Part shown: piece after piece, positions 17,129 to 26,084 of the stretch | Numbering within the stretch: position 1 is the stretch's first letter | How the letters are laid out: each line of letters opens with the position of its first letter | Source: a virus | Length of the DNA: 64,000 nt | Virus record (IMG/VR): IMGVR_UViG_3300015189_000002 | Span: 1 to 64,000 of that record | Strand: one strand, 5' to 3' | Made by a program: the position numbers and the translations under genes | Notes under the pieces: model-generated | Databases searched by the model: none | What the model was told of the DNA's origin: nothing | The model's input: only the letters and a program-made list of their open reading frames with translations

Positions 17129-17619
17129 TAGACAGTCTCCGTTTCAAGCCAGAACTCGAGTGTGGACAAATACAGAAAATCTCCAGCGATCTCGTTACTG
17201 AAGTAACGCTGGTTCGTGATTCCGAACCTCTGTGTCCGCTCAGTGCTGCCACTCAAAGTGACCGACAGCGCCTGTAATCCTACACGCAAGGGCGTGTCGC
17301 GGTACAGCGTAGCCCGAATCAGCTTGGAGAGGACCGAATGGATAGCCAGCCCTCTTTCTTCATCGGTATCCTTCACGAACGCTTGCACGCCGATAAGATA
17401 CTTTCCTACTGTTGGCTCGCTAGAACCAGAACCATTACCCATCTCTAACGAGTGCTCATCAGGCAACCAGTGTTGCGCGATTATGCCAAACGACTGTTGC
17501 GGGTCACTGGCACGAAGTGGGCGCTTGTAACCTCGCAGGTCTGAATCAATAAGACCAATGCGAGTAAACAACAAGTCGACCACATTATTTGGAAAGACCG
17601 CCGTGCTGGTGGTAATCAC
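17128..17619 (-). CDS. Putative tail terminator protein
   Basis: The 163-residue product has an alternating alpha/beta pattern and size like lambda gpU/HK97 gp10-region tail terminators: an N-terminal segment VVDLLFTRIGLIDSDL, a central YLIGVQAFVKDTDEERGLA, and a terminal strand FLYLSTLEFWLET. It overlaps the upstream gene by four bases (GTGA). Tail terminators cap the tube and join it to the head. The call rests on order (after the adaptor, before the tube) and size. Confidence 0.65.
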   Translation of the reverse strand: MITTSTAVFPNNVVDLLFTRIGLIDSDLRGYKRPLRASDPQQSFGIIAQHWLPDEHSLEMGNGSGSSEPTVGKYLIGVQAFVKDTDEERGLAIHSVLSKLIRATLYRDTPLRVGLQALSVTLSGSTERTQRFGITNQRYFSNEIAGDFLYLSTLEFWLETETV

Positions 17620-18119
17620 AGCATCATCGACTTAACAAAGAAGCCGGAGAGGGTCGCAAGAATATAAGTCAAGTCCTTTTCGTTCATGCCGAGGACTGGA
17701 CGTGGTAAAGTCTCAGGGTAATCCTTACCCTGCTGGGCTGTGGTAACCTTGGTCAACAGTGATCCAGTTGGCTCGTTACCCGGCAAAGTAAGGGTCGCAC
17801 CATTCGCTGGATCAACGAACATTGAGTTCGGAGAGTCTACAATGTACCTTTCAAGCGCGCCCGAGCGCACGTTAATTGGATGCGCTGGACTGTAACCCAT
17901 GTTCTGTCGAATGTCCTCGGTGTCTGGAGACAGGGGGAGCCACTGTCCAACGACATCGTCACCCTCGTTATCAAAGCGGGCTTTTGCTCTTCCACGAAGA
18001 TAAGGGTCAGTTGATTCAGTCAAAAAGCCTGCTATCGCACCGGGATTCAGTGCGGTATCGAGACGCATCATCATCGTCTGAACGTTTTGATCCTCGGCGA
18101 TGAACTGAAAGACTGCCAT
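17616..18119 (-). CDS. Head-tail joining / virion morphogenesis protein
   Basis: The 167-residue protein contains RGRAKARFDNEGDDVVGQW and, near the end, LPRPVLGMNEKDLTYI. A conserved R-P-hydrophobic-L-G segment followed by a terminal helix is characteristic of the Mu gpG / P2 gpS virion morphogenesis family. This fits the Mu-like portal in the same operon. It overlaps its neighbours at both ends (TGATG upstream, GTGA downstream), which suggests coupled translation. The likely role is tail completion or joining of tail to head. Confidence 0.75.
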   Translation of the reverse strand: MAVFQFIAEDQNVQTMMMRLDTALNPGAIAGFLTESTDPYLRGRAKARFDNEGDDVVGQWLPLSPDTEDIRQNMGYSPAHPINVRSGALERYIVDSPNSMFVDPANGATLTLPGNEPTGSLLTKVTTAQQGKDYPETLPRPVLGMNEKDLTYILATLSGFFVKSMML

Positions 18120-18652
18120 CAGCCCTCGTTACCCTGCGGGTTGTAATACGGGCCGATATACACGCTCTGACCTTGAGCTGGGTACTTATACATGGGGTTG
18201 ACGATGCGGTCGTAGAAAGCATCGACTGCAGACTCACTATCCTTGTTTGCTATAATTCCCAGTTTTACTGCGTCTGGACCAGGGCCGAGAGTATTTGTTG
18301 TCACACCAGCCAGAATGATGTTACCTTTGACGATTTCGGTTATCGCGTGCTGAGCGCCCTCTTCAAGCGATTGACCATAAGCATGAAGATTCTTACTTTC
18401 AACCGATAGGGTCGCGGCCATGATGAGCCGACCCGAGGCAAGATGAGAACAGATACGCTTGAGGAGGAGGGCGACAGGGCGCGGCGTTGGGAGATTGATA
18501 CTGACTGGCGTGTCATAGACAAAGCCAATCTTAGAGTCGATCTCATCGGATGCGTCATTCACGTACTTCAACGGATCAAGCAGCGCCGAAGTCGATATGT
18601 CGCCAAGTAGAAGGTCGGCTACTTCACAATACGTGTTCCCTACGCGAGCCAC
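18119..18652 (-). CDS. Head-tail connector (adaptor) protein
   Basis: The 177-residue protein begins VGNTYCEVADLLLGD and contains YVNDASDEIDSKIGFVYDTP, a helical pattern shared with gp6/gp15-like head-tail connectors in which an early helix is followed by a D/E-rich segment and a Y. A GTG start at 18652 is preceded by AGGAGGG. It would form a ring beneath the portal. A wide family makes the general role secure and the exact subfamily uncertain. Confidence 0.75.
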   Translation of the reverse strand: MARVGNTYCEVADLLLGDISTSALLDPLKYVNDASDEIDSKIGFVYDTPVSINLPTPRPVALLLKRICSHLASGRLIMAATLSVESKNLHAYGQSLEEGAQHAITEIVKGNIILAGVTTNTLGPGPDAVKLGIIANKDSESAVDAFYDRIVNPMYKYPAQGQSVYIGPYYNPQGNEG

Positions 18653-18690
18653 TGTCGCCCTCCTCTCTCAGTTGAACTGGTAATACAGAG

Positions 18691-18933
18691 CTACGGACGC
18701 TCGTTGTCGCCCGACCTGCCGGGAACGGGATCAACTCCCTGGTAGCCATCCTTGTCAGCCGAGTGATCCGGCTGCAGTACAACGGTACCTCGAAAGGCAC
18801 CGTAGCCTTCAGTCGACTCTTCCTGACTGATCTCTTCGACCTTGGCCTGCTTGCGACCGGCATCAGGAACTGCCAGCTTCGGCTCTTCGGTCTTCGACTC
18901 TTCCTTCTTCGGCTCTGCTGGTTTGTCGGTCAT
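18691..18933 (-). CDS. Small charged, low-complexity head protein
   Basis: The 80-residue protein is hydrophilic, with a KEESKTEEPK N-terminus, no cysteine and no membrane segment. It sits between the major capsid gene and the first connector, where many phages carry a small head protein or a minor connector. ATG 18933 follows an AGGAG site. Intrinsic disorder is likely. I do not recognise the family. Confidence 0.65.
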   Translation of the reverse strand: MTDKPAEPKKEESKTEEPKLAVPDAGRKQAKVEEISQEESTEGYGAFRGTVVLQPDHSADKDGYQGVDPVPGRSGDNERP

Positions 18934-18967
18934 GCCTACTCCTTCTCGTTGTTTTAGTACTTCCAGC

Positions 18968-19009
18968 CCCCGGTCGCTGAGGCGAGTTTCTGGACCTCAG
19001 CGACCGGGG
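18968..19009 (-). terminator. Strong hairpin after the major capsid gene
   Basis: CCCCGGTCGCTGAGG and CCTCAGCGACCGGGG form a perfect 15-bp stem with a 12-base loop just past the capsid stop codon. There is no U-run on the minus strand, so it may act as a 3' RNA stabiliser or a partial terminator that boosts capsid yield relative to connectors. Confidence 0.75.
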
Positions 19010-19019
19010 AGTGCAGGGA

Positions 19020-20210
19020 CTACATCGGGTAGAAGCCGCCGACTGTCGTGCCAGACGTGGCCAGAACGTCCATGACGTAGGAGTACTCCATGTACGGAAA
19101 GACCGGGAACGCCTTGATGCCTGAACCGCGAACAGTCATCCAGGGATCGCGCGTCTCGTTCTCCCACTCGTACCAGCCACTGGACCAGTTGCCCTCGGGG
19201 TGAGGTGCCGTGAGCACCTTACCGAAGCCGATCTGCGTGTCGTCCACGATGCCGAGGTCGTTCTCGTCCGGCAGGAAGATGACCTTGTCGTCGGCGGTGA
19301 ATCGAGTGTTTGCCCAGGTCGTTGCGCCGATGGCACGAGTACGGTAGTACCCGTCGTAGACGGTGAACTTGACGCCAGTCGCCCGCTCCACGATGGCCAG
19401 TGCGCCCTCGGGAGTGTAGCCCGACAGGCCCAGGTACATCGGGTCCAGCGGGATCGAGGTGGTTGCTCCAGCGAGGACCGGCATACCGACGGCTGCCAGG
19501 AACTTGTCCGACTTCCACAGGTTGTGAACCGCACGAAGCGAGATGATGGCACGCTTCGGCTTCACGCCGTAGCGGTCATACATCAAGAGCTGCATGGCGA
19601 TGATGTCACCGATGGGGTCTGACGCTGCAGTTCCCCACAAGCCGCCGGGAGGCGCAACGTCCTGCTGATCAACAGGACGACCGTAGTCGACGGCGAACTT
19701 GATCTTGCCGTCGTTGTAGGTGATCTTGCCGGTCTGGAGGGCGGACGTGATGAGCCATTCAATACGGTTGTCGAGCTTGCGCTTGCGAAGCGCATCGTGC
19801 CGAGCCAGACGACTCTGGAAGTCATCCACGGTGCGACCGACGAAGTTCAGCGGCAGGTTGCCACCGGAGATCGCGCCAGCAGTTGCCTGCTGAAGGAACA
19901 GACCCTCACGGTAGCGAGTGACATCAGAAGCGGTGTACTTGTCCTTGAGGGACCAGTCGATGACTGCGGCGCGACCCGTACCGAACAGCAGCTCGTCCTT
20001 CTGAGCAAGCTCAGCCTCTGCGTCCTCGGCGCGTGCCGGGGCCAGACCTTCCTGCAGGCCACCCTTGATGTACTCGAAGATCACATCGTCGGTGGCAACG
20101 TCGAGGAACGGCACCAGCTGCAGGCCGATGTGCGAGTTGGGCGGCAGCATCTCGCGGATTGCGCCGAGAGCCACCTCTTTGCGAACAAGGCGATCAAGTG
20201 AAACAGCCAT
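19020..20210 (-). CDS. Major capsid protein (lambda gpE-like)
   Basis: The 396-residue protein matches the phage major capsid protein E family in length and pattern. It has an N-terminal segment with LPPNSHIGLQLVPF, a central alanine-rich region and YDRYGVKPKRAIISLRAVHNL, and a C-terminal half with EGNWSSGWYEWENETRDPW. Genes in order are protease/scaffold, decoration, capsid. An AAAGGAG site precedes ATG 20210, and a 15-bp hairpin follows the stop. It would assemble into the HK97-fold shell. Confidence 0.92.
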   Translation of the reverse strand: MAVSLDRLVRKEVALGAIREMLPPNSHIGLQLVPFLDVATDDVIFEYIKGGLQEGLAPARAEDAEAELAQKDELLFGTGRAAVIDWSLKDKYTASDVTRYREGLFLQQATAGAISGGNLPLNFVGRTVDDFQSRLARHDALRKRKLDNRIEWLITSALQTGKITYNDGKIKFAVDYGRPVDQQDVAPPGGLWGTAASDPIGDIIAMQLLMYDRYGVKPKRAIISLRAVHNLWKSDKFLAAVGMPVLAGATTSIPLDPMYLGLSGYTPEGALAIVERATGVKFTVYDGYYRTRAIGATTWANTRFTADDKVIFLPDENDLGIVDDTQIGFGKVLTAPHPEGNWSSGWYEWENETRDPWMTVRGSGIKAFPVFPYMEYSYVMDVLATSGTTVGGFYPM

Positions 20211-20228
20211 TTGAGTGTTCGCTCCTTT

Positions 20229-20690
20229 CTACTTGAAGAGGATCTGCAGGGACTTGGTGCCGCGCATCGCGTCTGCGGTGGCGTTGGACAGTGGGACGAC
20301 TGCGCCGGCTGCGTTCGTCTCGAAACACCACGCCTGGACTGCAACGCAGCCATAGACAGCGGCGATCTCAACGTCGCGCTCAATGAGCTGCCACGGGAGG
20401 AAGGTGTCATTGATGCCGACGATATTGGCCGCGAGCTGGCGACCGTCGACGAGGCCAGTCAGAACCGAGTATGGGCCGACCTTGCCGATGTCGGCACCGG
20501 AGGTGATCTTGGCGAGAACAGTGCCAGGCTGCAAGATCTTTTGGTTTGCGAAGCCGTCGATGGTGACGCCAGGAACAGACGATGCGGCGAGCGTGTATGA
20601 GTCAGTGAGAGGCTTCGGGTTTGTGCTCCGAAGGTACTCGTTTCGACCAAACGGGGTACGGATGCCGCCGCCCTTGACGAAGGTGCTCAT
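20229..20690 (-). CDS. Head decoration protein
   Basis: The 153-residue product is beta-rich: PGTVLAKITSGADIGKVGPYS followed by VGINDTFLP and IERDVEIAAVYGCVAVQAWCFE. This resembles gpD/HDPD-like decoration proteins, which carry a T-V-hydrophobic-A-K motif and bind the mature shell at symmetry axes. It lies between protease/scaffold and major capsid, the standard lambda order. A 458-residue protease-scaffold gene ends 18 bases upstream. Confidence 0.82.
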   Translation of the reverse strand: MSTFVKGGGIRTPFGRNEYLRSTNPKPLTDSYTLAASSVPGVTIDGFANQKILQPGTVLAKITSGADIGKVGPYSVLTGLVDGRQLAANIVGINDTFLPWQLIERDVEIAAVYGCVAVQAWCFETNAAGAVVPLSNATADAMRGTKSLQILFK

Positions 20691-20708
20691 GCTTGTGTTC
20701 TCCTTGTC

Positions 20709-21332
20709 TTAGAGCTGGAAGGTTGTGTCGAGCTTCATGAGCTCGTTGTACGAGTCGGTCGCCTTGATCTGCTCGACCGGCATCCCGGAGCGCTTGTGCT
20801 GCCCCACGATGGCTCGAACGATGTCAAGTCGCTCGTCCTGCTGCCCGGCATCACCATTGAGGTTGGTGTTGCCGCCGGTGTGGTTGCCAAGCAGGGGAAG
20901 AGTGACTGCAACGTCCCACGTCGCCGTCCAGCCTTCGTACTGAGCGTCGGACAGGCTTGCGACGAACGTCTCAAGACCACCGATCTGTGCGGCACCGATC
21001 GTGTTACTGCTCGCCAGAGAAGCAACGAAGTTTTTGCGCGCTGCCGACTTGGTTTCCGTCTGGAAACCCTCCAGCGTTGCGATGTAGGTCTTGATGGCAG
21101 TTGCATCAGTCACCTGGACTCCGGCGATGTTCACAACAAGCTCACCAGCCTTGTTGCTGGGGGTGATGCCGAGCTTCGCAGCGGCAGACTCAGCTGCCTT
21201 GGCAGCCTCAATCGCCTCGCGCTCTGCCTTGTCGTCTGCGAGGGCCTTGGCGACTGCGTCGTCAACGACCTTTTTCGCGGCAGCTTCGGTCGCCAACTGC
21301 TCGGCGGCCAGCTCTTCGGGGGTCTTCGGCAT
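20709..21332 (-). CDS. Nested scaffold protein, internal start
   Basis: ATG 21332 is in frame with the protease gene and is preceded by AAGGAGG five bases upstream (21344-21338), the best ribosome site in the region. The 207-residue product begins MPKTPEELAAEQLATEA and contains only the helical, charged scaffold part. An internal start giving a free scaffold in excess over the protease is the lambda C/Nu3 arrangement. The sequence supports initiation; use of the start in vivo is inferred. Confidence 0.75.
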   Translation of the reverse strand: MPKTPEELAAEQLATEAAAKKVVDDAVAKALADDKAEREAIEAAKAAESAAAKLGITPSNKAGELVVNIAGVQVTDATAIKTYIATLEGFQTETKSAARKNFVASLASSNTIGAAQIGGLETFVASLSDAQYEGWTATWDVAVTLPLLGNHTGGNTNLNGDAGQQDERLDIVRAIVGQHKRSGMPVEQIKATDSYNELMKLDTTFQL

Positions 21333-22085
21333 GTGAGCCTCCTTGACTCTATTGGAAAGCACACGCTCACGGACTGATTCCGGAGATGGCGCGTCGCTTC
21401 TTCCAGCATGGTTGAAAATGGACAGGTCCCACTTGTTCTTCGCCTTGGTGCCTTCGCCGGAAACTGTGTCAGCCAGACCAGCGTCGACAGCCTCTTGTGC
21501 GGTGTACCAAGTTTCTTCTTGCATGAAGGCACGCCAGTCTTCGATCGTACCCCCAGCTCTTTGGGCGTAGATGTCAGCGATGTTGTTTGACAACTTGCCA
21601 AGCAGGTTTGCGGTGTCCAGCATGTCCTGCTGGTTCCCCATACAGATAGCACCTGCATCGTGGATCATCATGGTCGCATTACGAGACATGGCAACAGTGT
21701 CACCAGCCTGCGCAATGAAGGATGCAGCAGACGCCGCTAAAGAGTCGACAAACACATTGACTGTAGAGGGATGGGCCTTGAGCGCGTTGTAGATCGCTAC
21801 TGCATCAAAAACCTCACCACCGGGACTGTTCAAATGAAGGTCAATGTTGGCAGTATCAATCGCCATCATCTGCTTCACGAAGTCTTGCGCATTGGTTCCC
21901 CACATGCCGATCTCATCATAGATGAGAACTTCAGTGGTCGAGGTATCTTTGGCTTTATTACTGATCTTGAACCAGCTCTTGTCTTCTTCAACATGAGTCA
22001 TGAGGTCAGTCACAGCGCGCTGGTCGGGGAAAGCCTTGCGGTAGTCCTCCAGGGGGATACTGCCGCGTGCCTTTGGTCTTGTCAT
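20709..22085 (-). CDS. Prohead protease with fused scaffold domain
   Basis: The 458-residue product joins two parts. Residues 1-about 215 form a ClpP-fold serine protease: HLNSPGGEV around 84-92, catalytic Ser119 in SLAASAASF, and His142 in MMIHDAG. The likely Asp is near 170. Residues about 250-458 are alanine/lysine/glutamate-rich and helical, and fit a scaffold (AAEQLATEAAAKKVVDDAVAKALA). The protease processes scaffold and capsid during head maturation. An internal in-frame ATG at 21332 with a strong ribosome site lies at the domain boundary, which suggests separate production of the scaffold, as with lambda C/Nu3. Confidence 0.9.
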   Translation of the reverse strand: MTRPKARGSIPLEDYRKAFPDQRAVTDLMTHVEEDKSWFKISNKAKDTSTTEVLIYDEIGMWGTNAQDFVKQMMAIDTANIDLHLNSPGGEVFDAVAIYNALKAHPSTVNVFVDSLAASAASFIAQAGDTVAMSRNATMMIHDAGAICMGNQQDMLDTANLLGKLSNNIADIYAQRAGGTIEDWRAFMQEETWYTAQEAVDAGLADTVSGEGTKAKNKWDLSIFNHAGRSDAPSPESVRERVLSNRVKEAHMPKTPEELAAEQLATEAAAKKVVDDAVAKALADDKAEREAIEAAKAAESAAAKLGITPSNKAGELVVNIAGVQVTDATAIKTYIATLEGFQTETKSAARKNFVASLASSNTIGAAQIGGLETFVASLSDAQYEGWTATWDVAVTLPLLGNHTGGNTNLNGDAGQQDERLDIVRAIVGQHKRSGMPVEQIKATDSYNELMKLDTTFQL

Positions 22086-22136
22086 GTTGAGTGCACTTTA
22101 CCCTCTTTGTTGGGTACGAATCAAGCGTGAGCGATG

Positions 22137-22394
22137 CTATGCTTCTAACGTCAACGGAAGTGGGGACTCGTCTTCTTTCAATGTGGCTTTTCCCGGTGAT
22201 CTAATGATAACCGTATGCCAGCGCAGACATTCTCTACAATGCAGTTGCACGGTGCCATCCGTTACGAGCACCTCACCATATATTCTGCGCTGCTTAAAGA
22301 TGCGTACATGGACATACAGTTTTCCATCAGTAATACCGTAGATCGCAAGAAGTGGACCTCGACTACAGAAGCATCGAAGCTCATTCTTAGTCAT
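22137..22394 (-). CDS. Com-like zinc ribbon protein
   Basis: An 85-residue protein with two cysteine pairs: LRCFC near residue 8 and LHCRECLRWH in the C-terminal half. The spacing fits a small zinc ribbon and resembles the Mu Com regulator (C-x-C, then C-x-x-C). Com-type proteins bind RNA and are often found beside Mu-like portal genes; this gene lies directly after the portal gene. ATG 22394 is preferred to TTG 22403 because it gives a shorter and more typical N-terminus. The function is inferred from motif and position. Confidence 0.65.
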   Translation of the reverse strand: MTKNELRCFCSRGPLLAIYGITDGKLYVHVRIFKQRRIYGEVLVTDGTVQLHCRECLRWHTVIIRSPGKATLKEDESPLPLTLEA

Positions 22395-22407
22395 TGGCGA
22401 CAAGGAC

Positions 22408-24183
22408 TTAAACTTTTACTTCGAGATCAGAAACCTCATTATCAAGAACTCGCTCAAAAAGTCCCATGAATGAATCAACTGAACTGAACTCAGTTCTACC
22501 GAGCGCAACAACATCTTGCACCCAGTTGTCCATGCGCTCGTAGATCATGGTGGACACGTCAATAGGAGAATCGACTCCTTCTGCCGCTAAAGCTCTCTCG
22601 AACTTACGCTTGTAGCCCATATTCACCTTCAGATCACCGTCGAAACGGTTATCTCTGAACGCAGCCTCTATCTGGCCACGCACCCGGCTAGCGATTTCTT
22701 CAACCGTGGCATTGACCGTGGACATAGAGGCACGAGCGTTCCCCTTACCGGGCGACGCTGGGGCCTTGCCGGGGTCGGTTTTGGGCTTGCCCGGCGCTTT
22801 CTTCGCAGGGGCAGGAGCTGGCGCGTTCGGGTCTGCCGGAGGCGCGTTCGGGTCAGCCGGAGCCGCTGGCGGTGCCAGCGTCTGCTTGACTTCAGTCAGT
22901 GTCATTCCAACCATCTGACCAAGTTCGGTTGTGTCAACCTTGACCGTACCCTTATTGACCATCGCTGTCAGCATCGAGGAAAGCATCTCACCCGAGGTGT
23001 TCCCCATCTTGCGGAAGACAATTTTCGCACGAGGCGCGTTTGGTCCGAAGTTATAGTCAACCATCTTGGACAATACATACTTGTCAAGATATGTCTTGCG
23101 GTCATCGTTCATTGCGTTCAGCATCCACAGGTACATCTGCATGTGACCCTGGCCGAGGCTATATGAACCAACATCGGCAGTACGCAACAGAAGGATCGGC
23201 GTGAACAGACCAATCGAGATCTCTTCATCCAGCCGCGTCATGTACCTCTCGAAGTCAGCACCACGCATCTGAGACTCAAGATACTCGATACTGTAGTCGA
23301 AGCTCGGCTTGCCCGATCCATCGGACTGCTGACGATCGTTCGGCAGAACTACTGCTGACCTCGACCGCAACTGCTGAAGGAGATTGAGCATGAAGGTTGA
23401 TCCGTTGACTTGCTTGCCGTTGACTGCAACCTCTTCGTCGTAAGGAGCACGCCCAATAGGAGTGGGCTCACCGAAACGCTCGTAATACCTGTTTGCGAAC
23501 AGGTGAAGAAGAATGGAAAAGAACCAGCTCTGGAAAGCGGGACGAAGGAGCTTTCGTCCATAATGGTCTCCATTCTCCATAAGCATTGGATACCACAAGC
23601 TATTCTCTGGAGGTATCGGCCATCCGGCAAACCACTGCTTGATGCCGTCATATACCTTGAACTTGGGAGGCGTGCGACCTGGAGGTGCCCAGCCCGGAAC
23701 TTCTTTCCAATGGACTCGGCAATCCTCGGGAATTAGATCTTTGACCTTGCCAAGGATGATCTTCTGGTCGTGAATGTCATTGTCCCACTCAAGCGCACTT
23801 GGCGAGTACCCAGCCCAGTTTGCCGTACTCAAGGCACGATTGAGTCCAGTCCAGTTATTTTTGATCTGCTCTCCACAAAAATCTGCGATGGACTTGTTAT
23901 CGCACTCGATGTGAAAATCAGACTGGTGTTGCATGAAGCTCAGCACAGCCAATGATGCGTTCACCTGATAGTGGTCACGCATTCCACGAAAGTCAGCAAG
24001 GGTCAACTTACTGAGGTCAAACTGAACTACTCCCCCACCGGGTAGTGTTGCATACTGAATATCAGGTCCAGACCACTGACCGAACGACTCACCCAGCTTT
24101 GGAGGAGAAGCCTTCTTGTTGAAGTAAAAGTCTTGAATCGGCTGACCATCCGGTCCCAAAAGTCCACCTGCAAGAGCGCTCAC
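22408..24183 (-). CDS. Portal protein, Mu gp29-like (DUF935)
   Basis: A 591-residue portal of the DUF935/Mu gp29 type, with the expected segments LSTANWAGYSPSALEW, RPAFQSWFFSILLHLFANRYYE, LDEEISIGLFTPILL and SLGQGHMQMYLW. A proline/alanine linker (APPAAPADPNAPPADP) near residue 450-510 separates a C-terminal helical arm. The portal forms the dodecameric DNA gate at one capsid vertex and docks the terminase. GTG 24183 follows the terminase stop by two bases. The long C-terminal extension is unusual and may contact the neck. Confidence 0.9.
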   Translation of the reverse strand: MSALAGGLLGPDGQPIQDFYFNKKASPPKLGESFGQWSGPDIQYATLPGGGVVQFDLSKLTLADFRGMRDHYQVNASLAVLSFMQHQSDFHIECDNKSIADFCGEQIKNNWTGLNRALSTANWAGYSPSALEWDNDIHDQKIILGKVKDLIPEDCRVHWKEVPGWAPPGRTPPKFKVYDGIKQWFAGWPIPPENSLWYPMLMENGDHYGRKLLRPAFQSWFFSILLHLFANRYYERFGEPTPIGRAPYDEEVAVNGKQVNGSTFMLNLLQQLRSRSAVVLPNDRQQSDGSGKPSFDYSIEYLESQMRGADFERYMTRLDEEISIGLFTPILLLRTADVGSYSLGQGHMQMYLWMLNAMNDDRKTYLDKYVLSKMVDYNFGPNAPRAKIVFRKMGNTSGEMLSSMLTAMVNKGTVKVDTTELGQMVGMTLTEVKQTLAPPAAPADPNAPPADPNAPAPAPAKKAPGKPKTDPGKAPASPGKGNARASMSTVNATVEEIASRVRGQIEAAFRDNRFDGDLKVNMGYKRKFERALAAEGVDSPIDVSTMIYERMDNWVQDVVALGRTEFSSVDSFMGLFERVLDNEVSDLEVKV

Positions 24184-24185
24184 TA

Positions 24186-26084
24186 CTACCTCTGTTTCTT
24201 CGGTCGGAGGTGATTAGGAATAGCAAGTCCCATACTCCCACCGACGACAGGTGGCATCGGAGCCTGTAGTCCGAAACCTGTGCCAGGGAAAGGAATTACT
24301 GTGCCTTCTGTTCCGGTCGATTGAAATGACTCGCTGATATCAAAGTCTTCACTGACTGACGTTGCTCTGATAGATGTTACACCTCTGCGGTATGTCCTGT
24401 CACCCATGAGGGTCGAGCACACTCCGGCCATAGCGTCCGCTAAGTCTTTCGAGCCGCCTACTGGGTGGTCAATCTTCTTGCCGGTGTCAGTCAACTCCAT
24501 GAGCTCTTGAACGGCAACCTCAACTAGTTTGTCGTCACCCGACTTAATGTACGTCTTGTATGGAGGAAAATCTATCCGACGCTCATAGATCGCTTCGCGG
24601 AGGTCTTCGTAGGGAAGAGTACTCTTATCAACAGATAGATAGTCAACGCGATACTTTTTCTTACGAAGTTGCTGCATAGTATCTGTAGACTGAAATCCGT
24701 CCATCGTAACCGAGTAGATTCTAAAACCACGATCTTCTTTGAGCTCATAGAGTATGCGCCGCACATCGGAGAGGAGTATCTCAGTTCCAGGCCGTGCGCG
24801 AATTCGGACAAGACAGTCGATGACAATATGAGGCTTCTTCTCGCCATCAATCTCAATGACTGCATCAACATACCCCATCGCAAGTCCGAGTGCATCGCCA
24901 TCCCCAGAAGTCGCTATGTCAATATGACAGTGACGCTTGCGTGGATCGCCAGTTCCTTGAAACCAAGGTTGAAACTGTACTCGAGTTGGCGATTCCATAC
25001 ATGGTGACTGATCGCCATGTGTTTCTATCCAGCGCTCACGACACTCCTCAATGCGATCCACAAGGCTAATGAAAGGATCAGATACAGCAGGAGGAATACC
25101 AGCAAGGTCACGCAAAGCCTTTTCAGGAGCGTTCTGAAACTGAAGTTTATAAGCATTAGGAACCTCGATGAGGTTTTTATTGACCACCATGTCTGCAACC
25201 AGTGATGGTATAATCGACTTGCGTTTCGTGTCATACCAGAACGAATCACGAACACCTTTTCGAGTATAGCGATGCCAGCCTAAAGACTCCCAAATCGTCA
25301 TTCGCACAACGTAAGCCTTGGGGTCTTCTAAAAACTCTTTGTACTTGCGAGCCGCGAACCCGGTTCCCTTCTTCATCTGACCGATGCAGATAATGAGACC
25401 CTTATGTCCAGCCTCACTTCCGTCCTCTGCGAAGTCAGTAAATCGAGATGCGATACGAGAGTTGATCGTGTCGTAGCCGACGTCTGCATAGTCCTTATTA
25501 TCAGTGACTTGATGCGAGTCCATCTCATCAAGAATGCCGGCGAGGATATTGTAACCCTCAAAGGTTGTTTCAGAACTGTCGCCAGGAAGAATCCAAATGT
25601 CCTTGTTGAATCTGATCTGCTTTGTGTACTTCGGATCATGAGGGTAGTTATTGATGAACCAATCACTGTACTTAATGCGAGCAAAGATGTCACCGAATAC
25701 AACTTCGGATGCCTGCTTCGCGCTGGTCGACATCTGCATAAAAGCAATACGAGAGCCAGGAAGCAGATCAAAAAAGTCTTGGGGGTCGCGCAGGCACAAT
25801 ACCCAGTGCGCCATGTACGGCAATGCAATACTGGCAAAGGTGGTCTTGCCGATGCCGATACCACCAGTAACTAGCGCTCGCTCATAATTCCCGATGCGAG
25901 ATCCGTTTACCTCTTTACCGAAGATATCGACAAGCGCCTTTAGTAGACCCGGTCGTATCTTACTCTCGATGTCGAGATAACCCTCTCCAAGAAACTCTTT
26001 GATGGACGCGGGCTTCTCTTCAAAAGCTGGATGTGCAATCAGCCAGACTGCTTCTTCGGCAACCTTCTTTGCATCAAAACTCAT
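24186..26084 (-). CDS. Terminase large subunit
   Basis: The 632-residue protein carries the ATPase Walker A motif GGIGIGKTTF near residue 74-83 and the Walker B-like segment LAGILDEMDSH. A C-terminal nuclease region begins with CHIDIATSGDGDALG, which supplies the first catalytic aspartate. Terminases pump DNA into the prohead and cut the concatemer. ATG 26084 overlaps the upstream stop (ATGA), so the upstream TTG is not the start. The portal gene follows directly. Small-subunit identity is unclear. Confidence 0.92.
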   Translation of the reverse strand: MSFDAKKVAEEAVWLIAHPAFEEKPASIKEFLGEGYLDIESKIRPGLLKALVDIFGKEVNGSRIGNYERALVTGGIGIGKTTFASIALPYMAHWVLCLRDPQDFFDLLPGSRIAFMQMSTSAKQASEVVFGDIFARIKYSDWFINNYPHDPKYTKQIRFNKDIWILPGDSSETTFEGYNILAGILDEMDSHQVTDNKDYADVGYDTINSRIASRFTDFAEDGSEAGHKGLIICIGQMKKGTGFAARKYKEFLEDPKAYVVRMTIWESLGWHRYTRKGVRDSFWYDTKRKSIIPSLVADMVVNKNLIEVPNAYKLQFQNAPEKALRDLAGIPPAVSDPFISLVDRIEECRERWIETHGDQSPCMESPTRVQFQPWFQGTGDPRKRHCHIDIATSGDGDALGLAMGYVDAVIEIDGEKKPHIVIDCLVRIRARPGTEILLSDVRRILYELKEDRGFRIYSVTMDGFQSTDTMQQLRKKKYRVDYLSVDKSTLPYEDLREAIYERRIDFPPYKTYIKSGDDKLVEVAVQELMELTDTGKKIDHPVGGSKDLADAMAGVCSTLMGDRTYRRGVTSIRATSVSEDFDISESFQSTGTEGTVIPFPGTGFGLQAPMPPVVGGSMGLAIPNHLRPKKQR

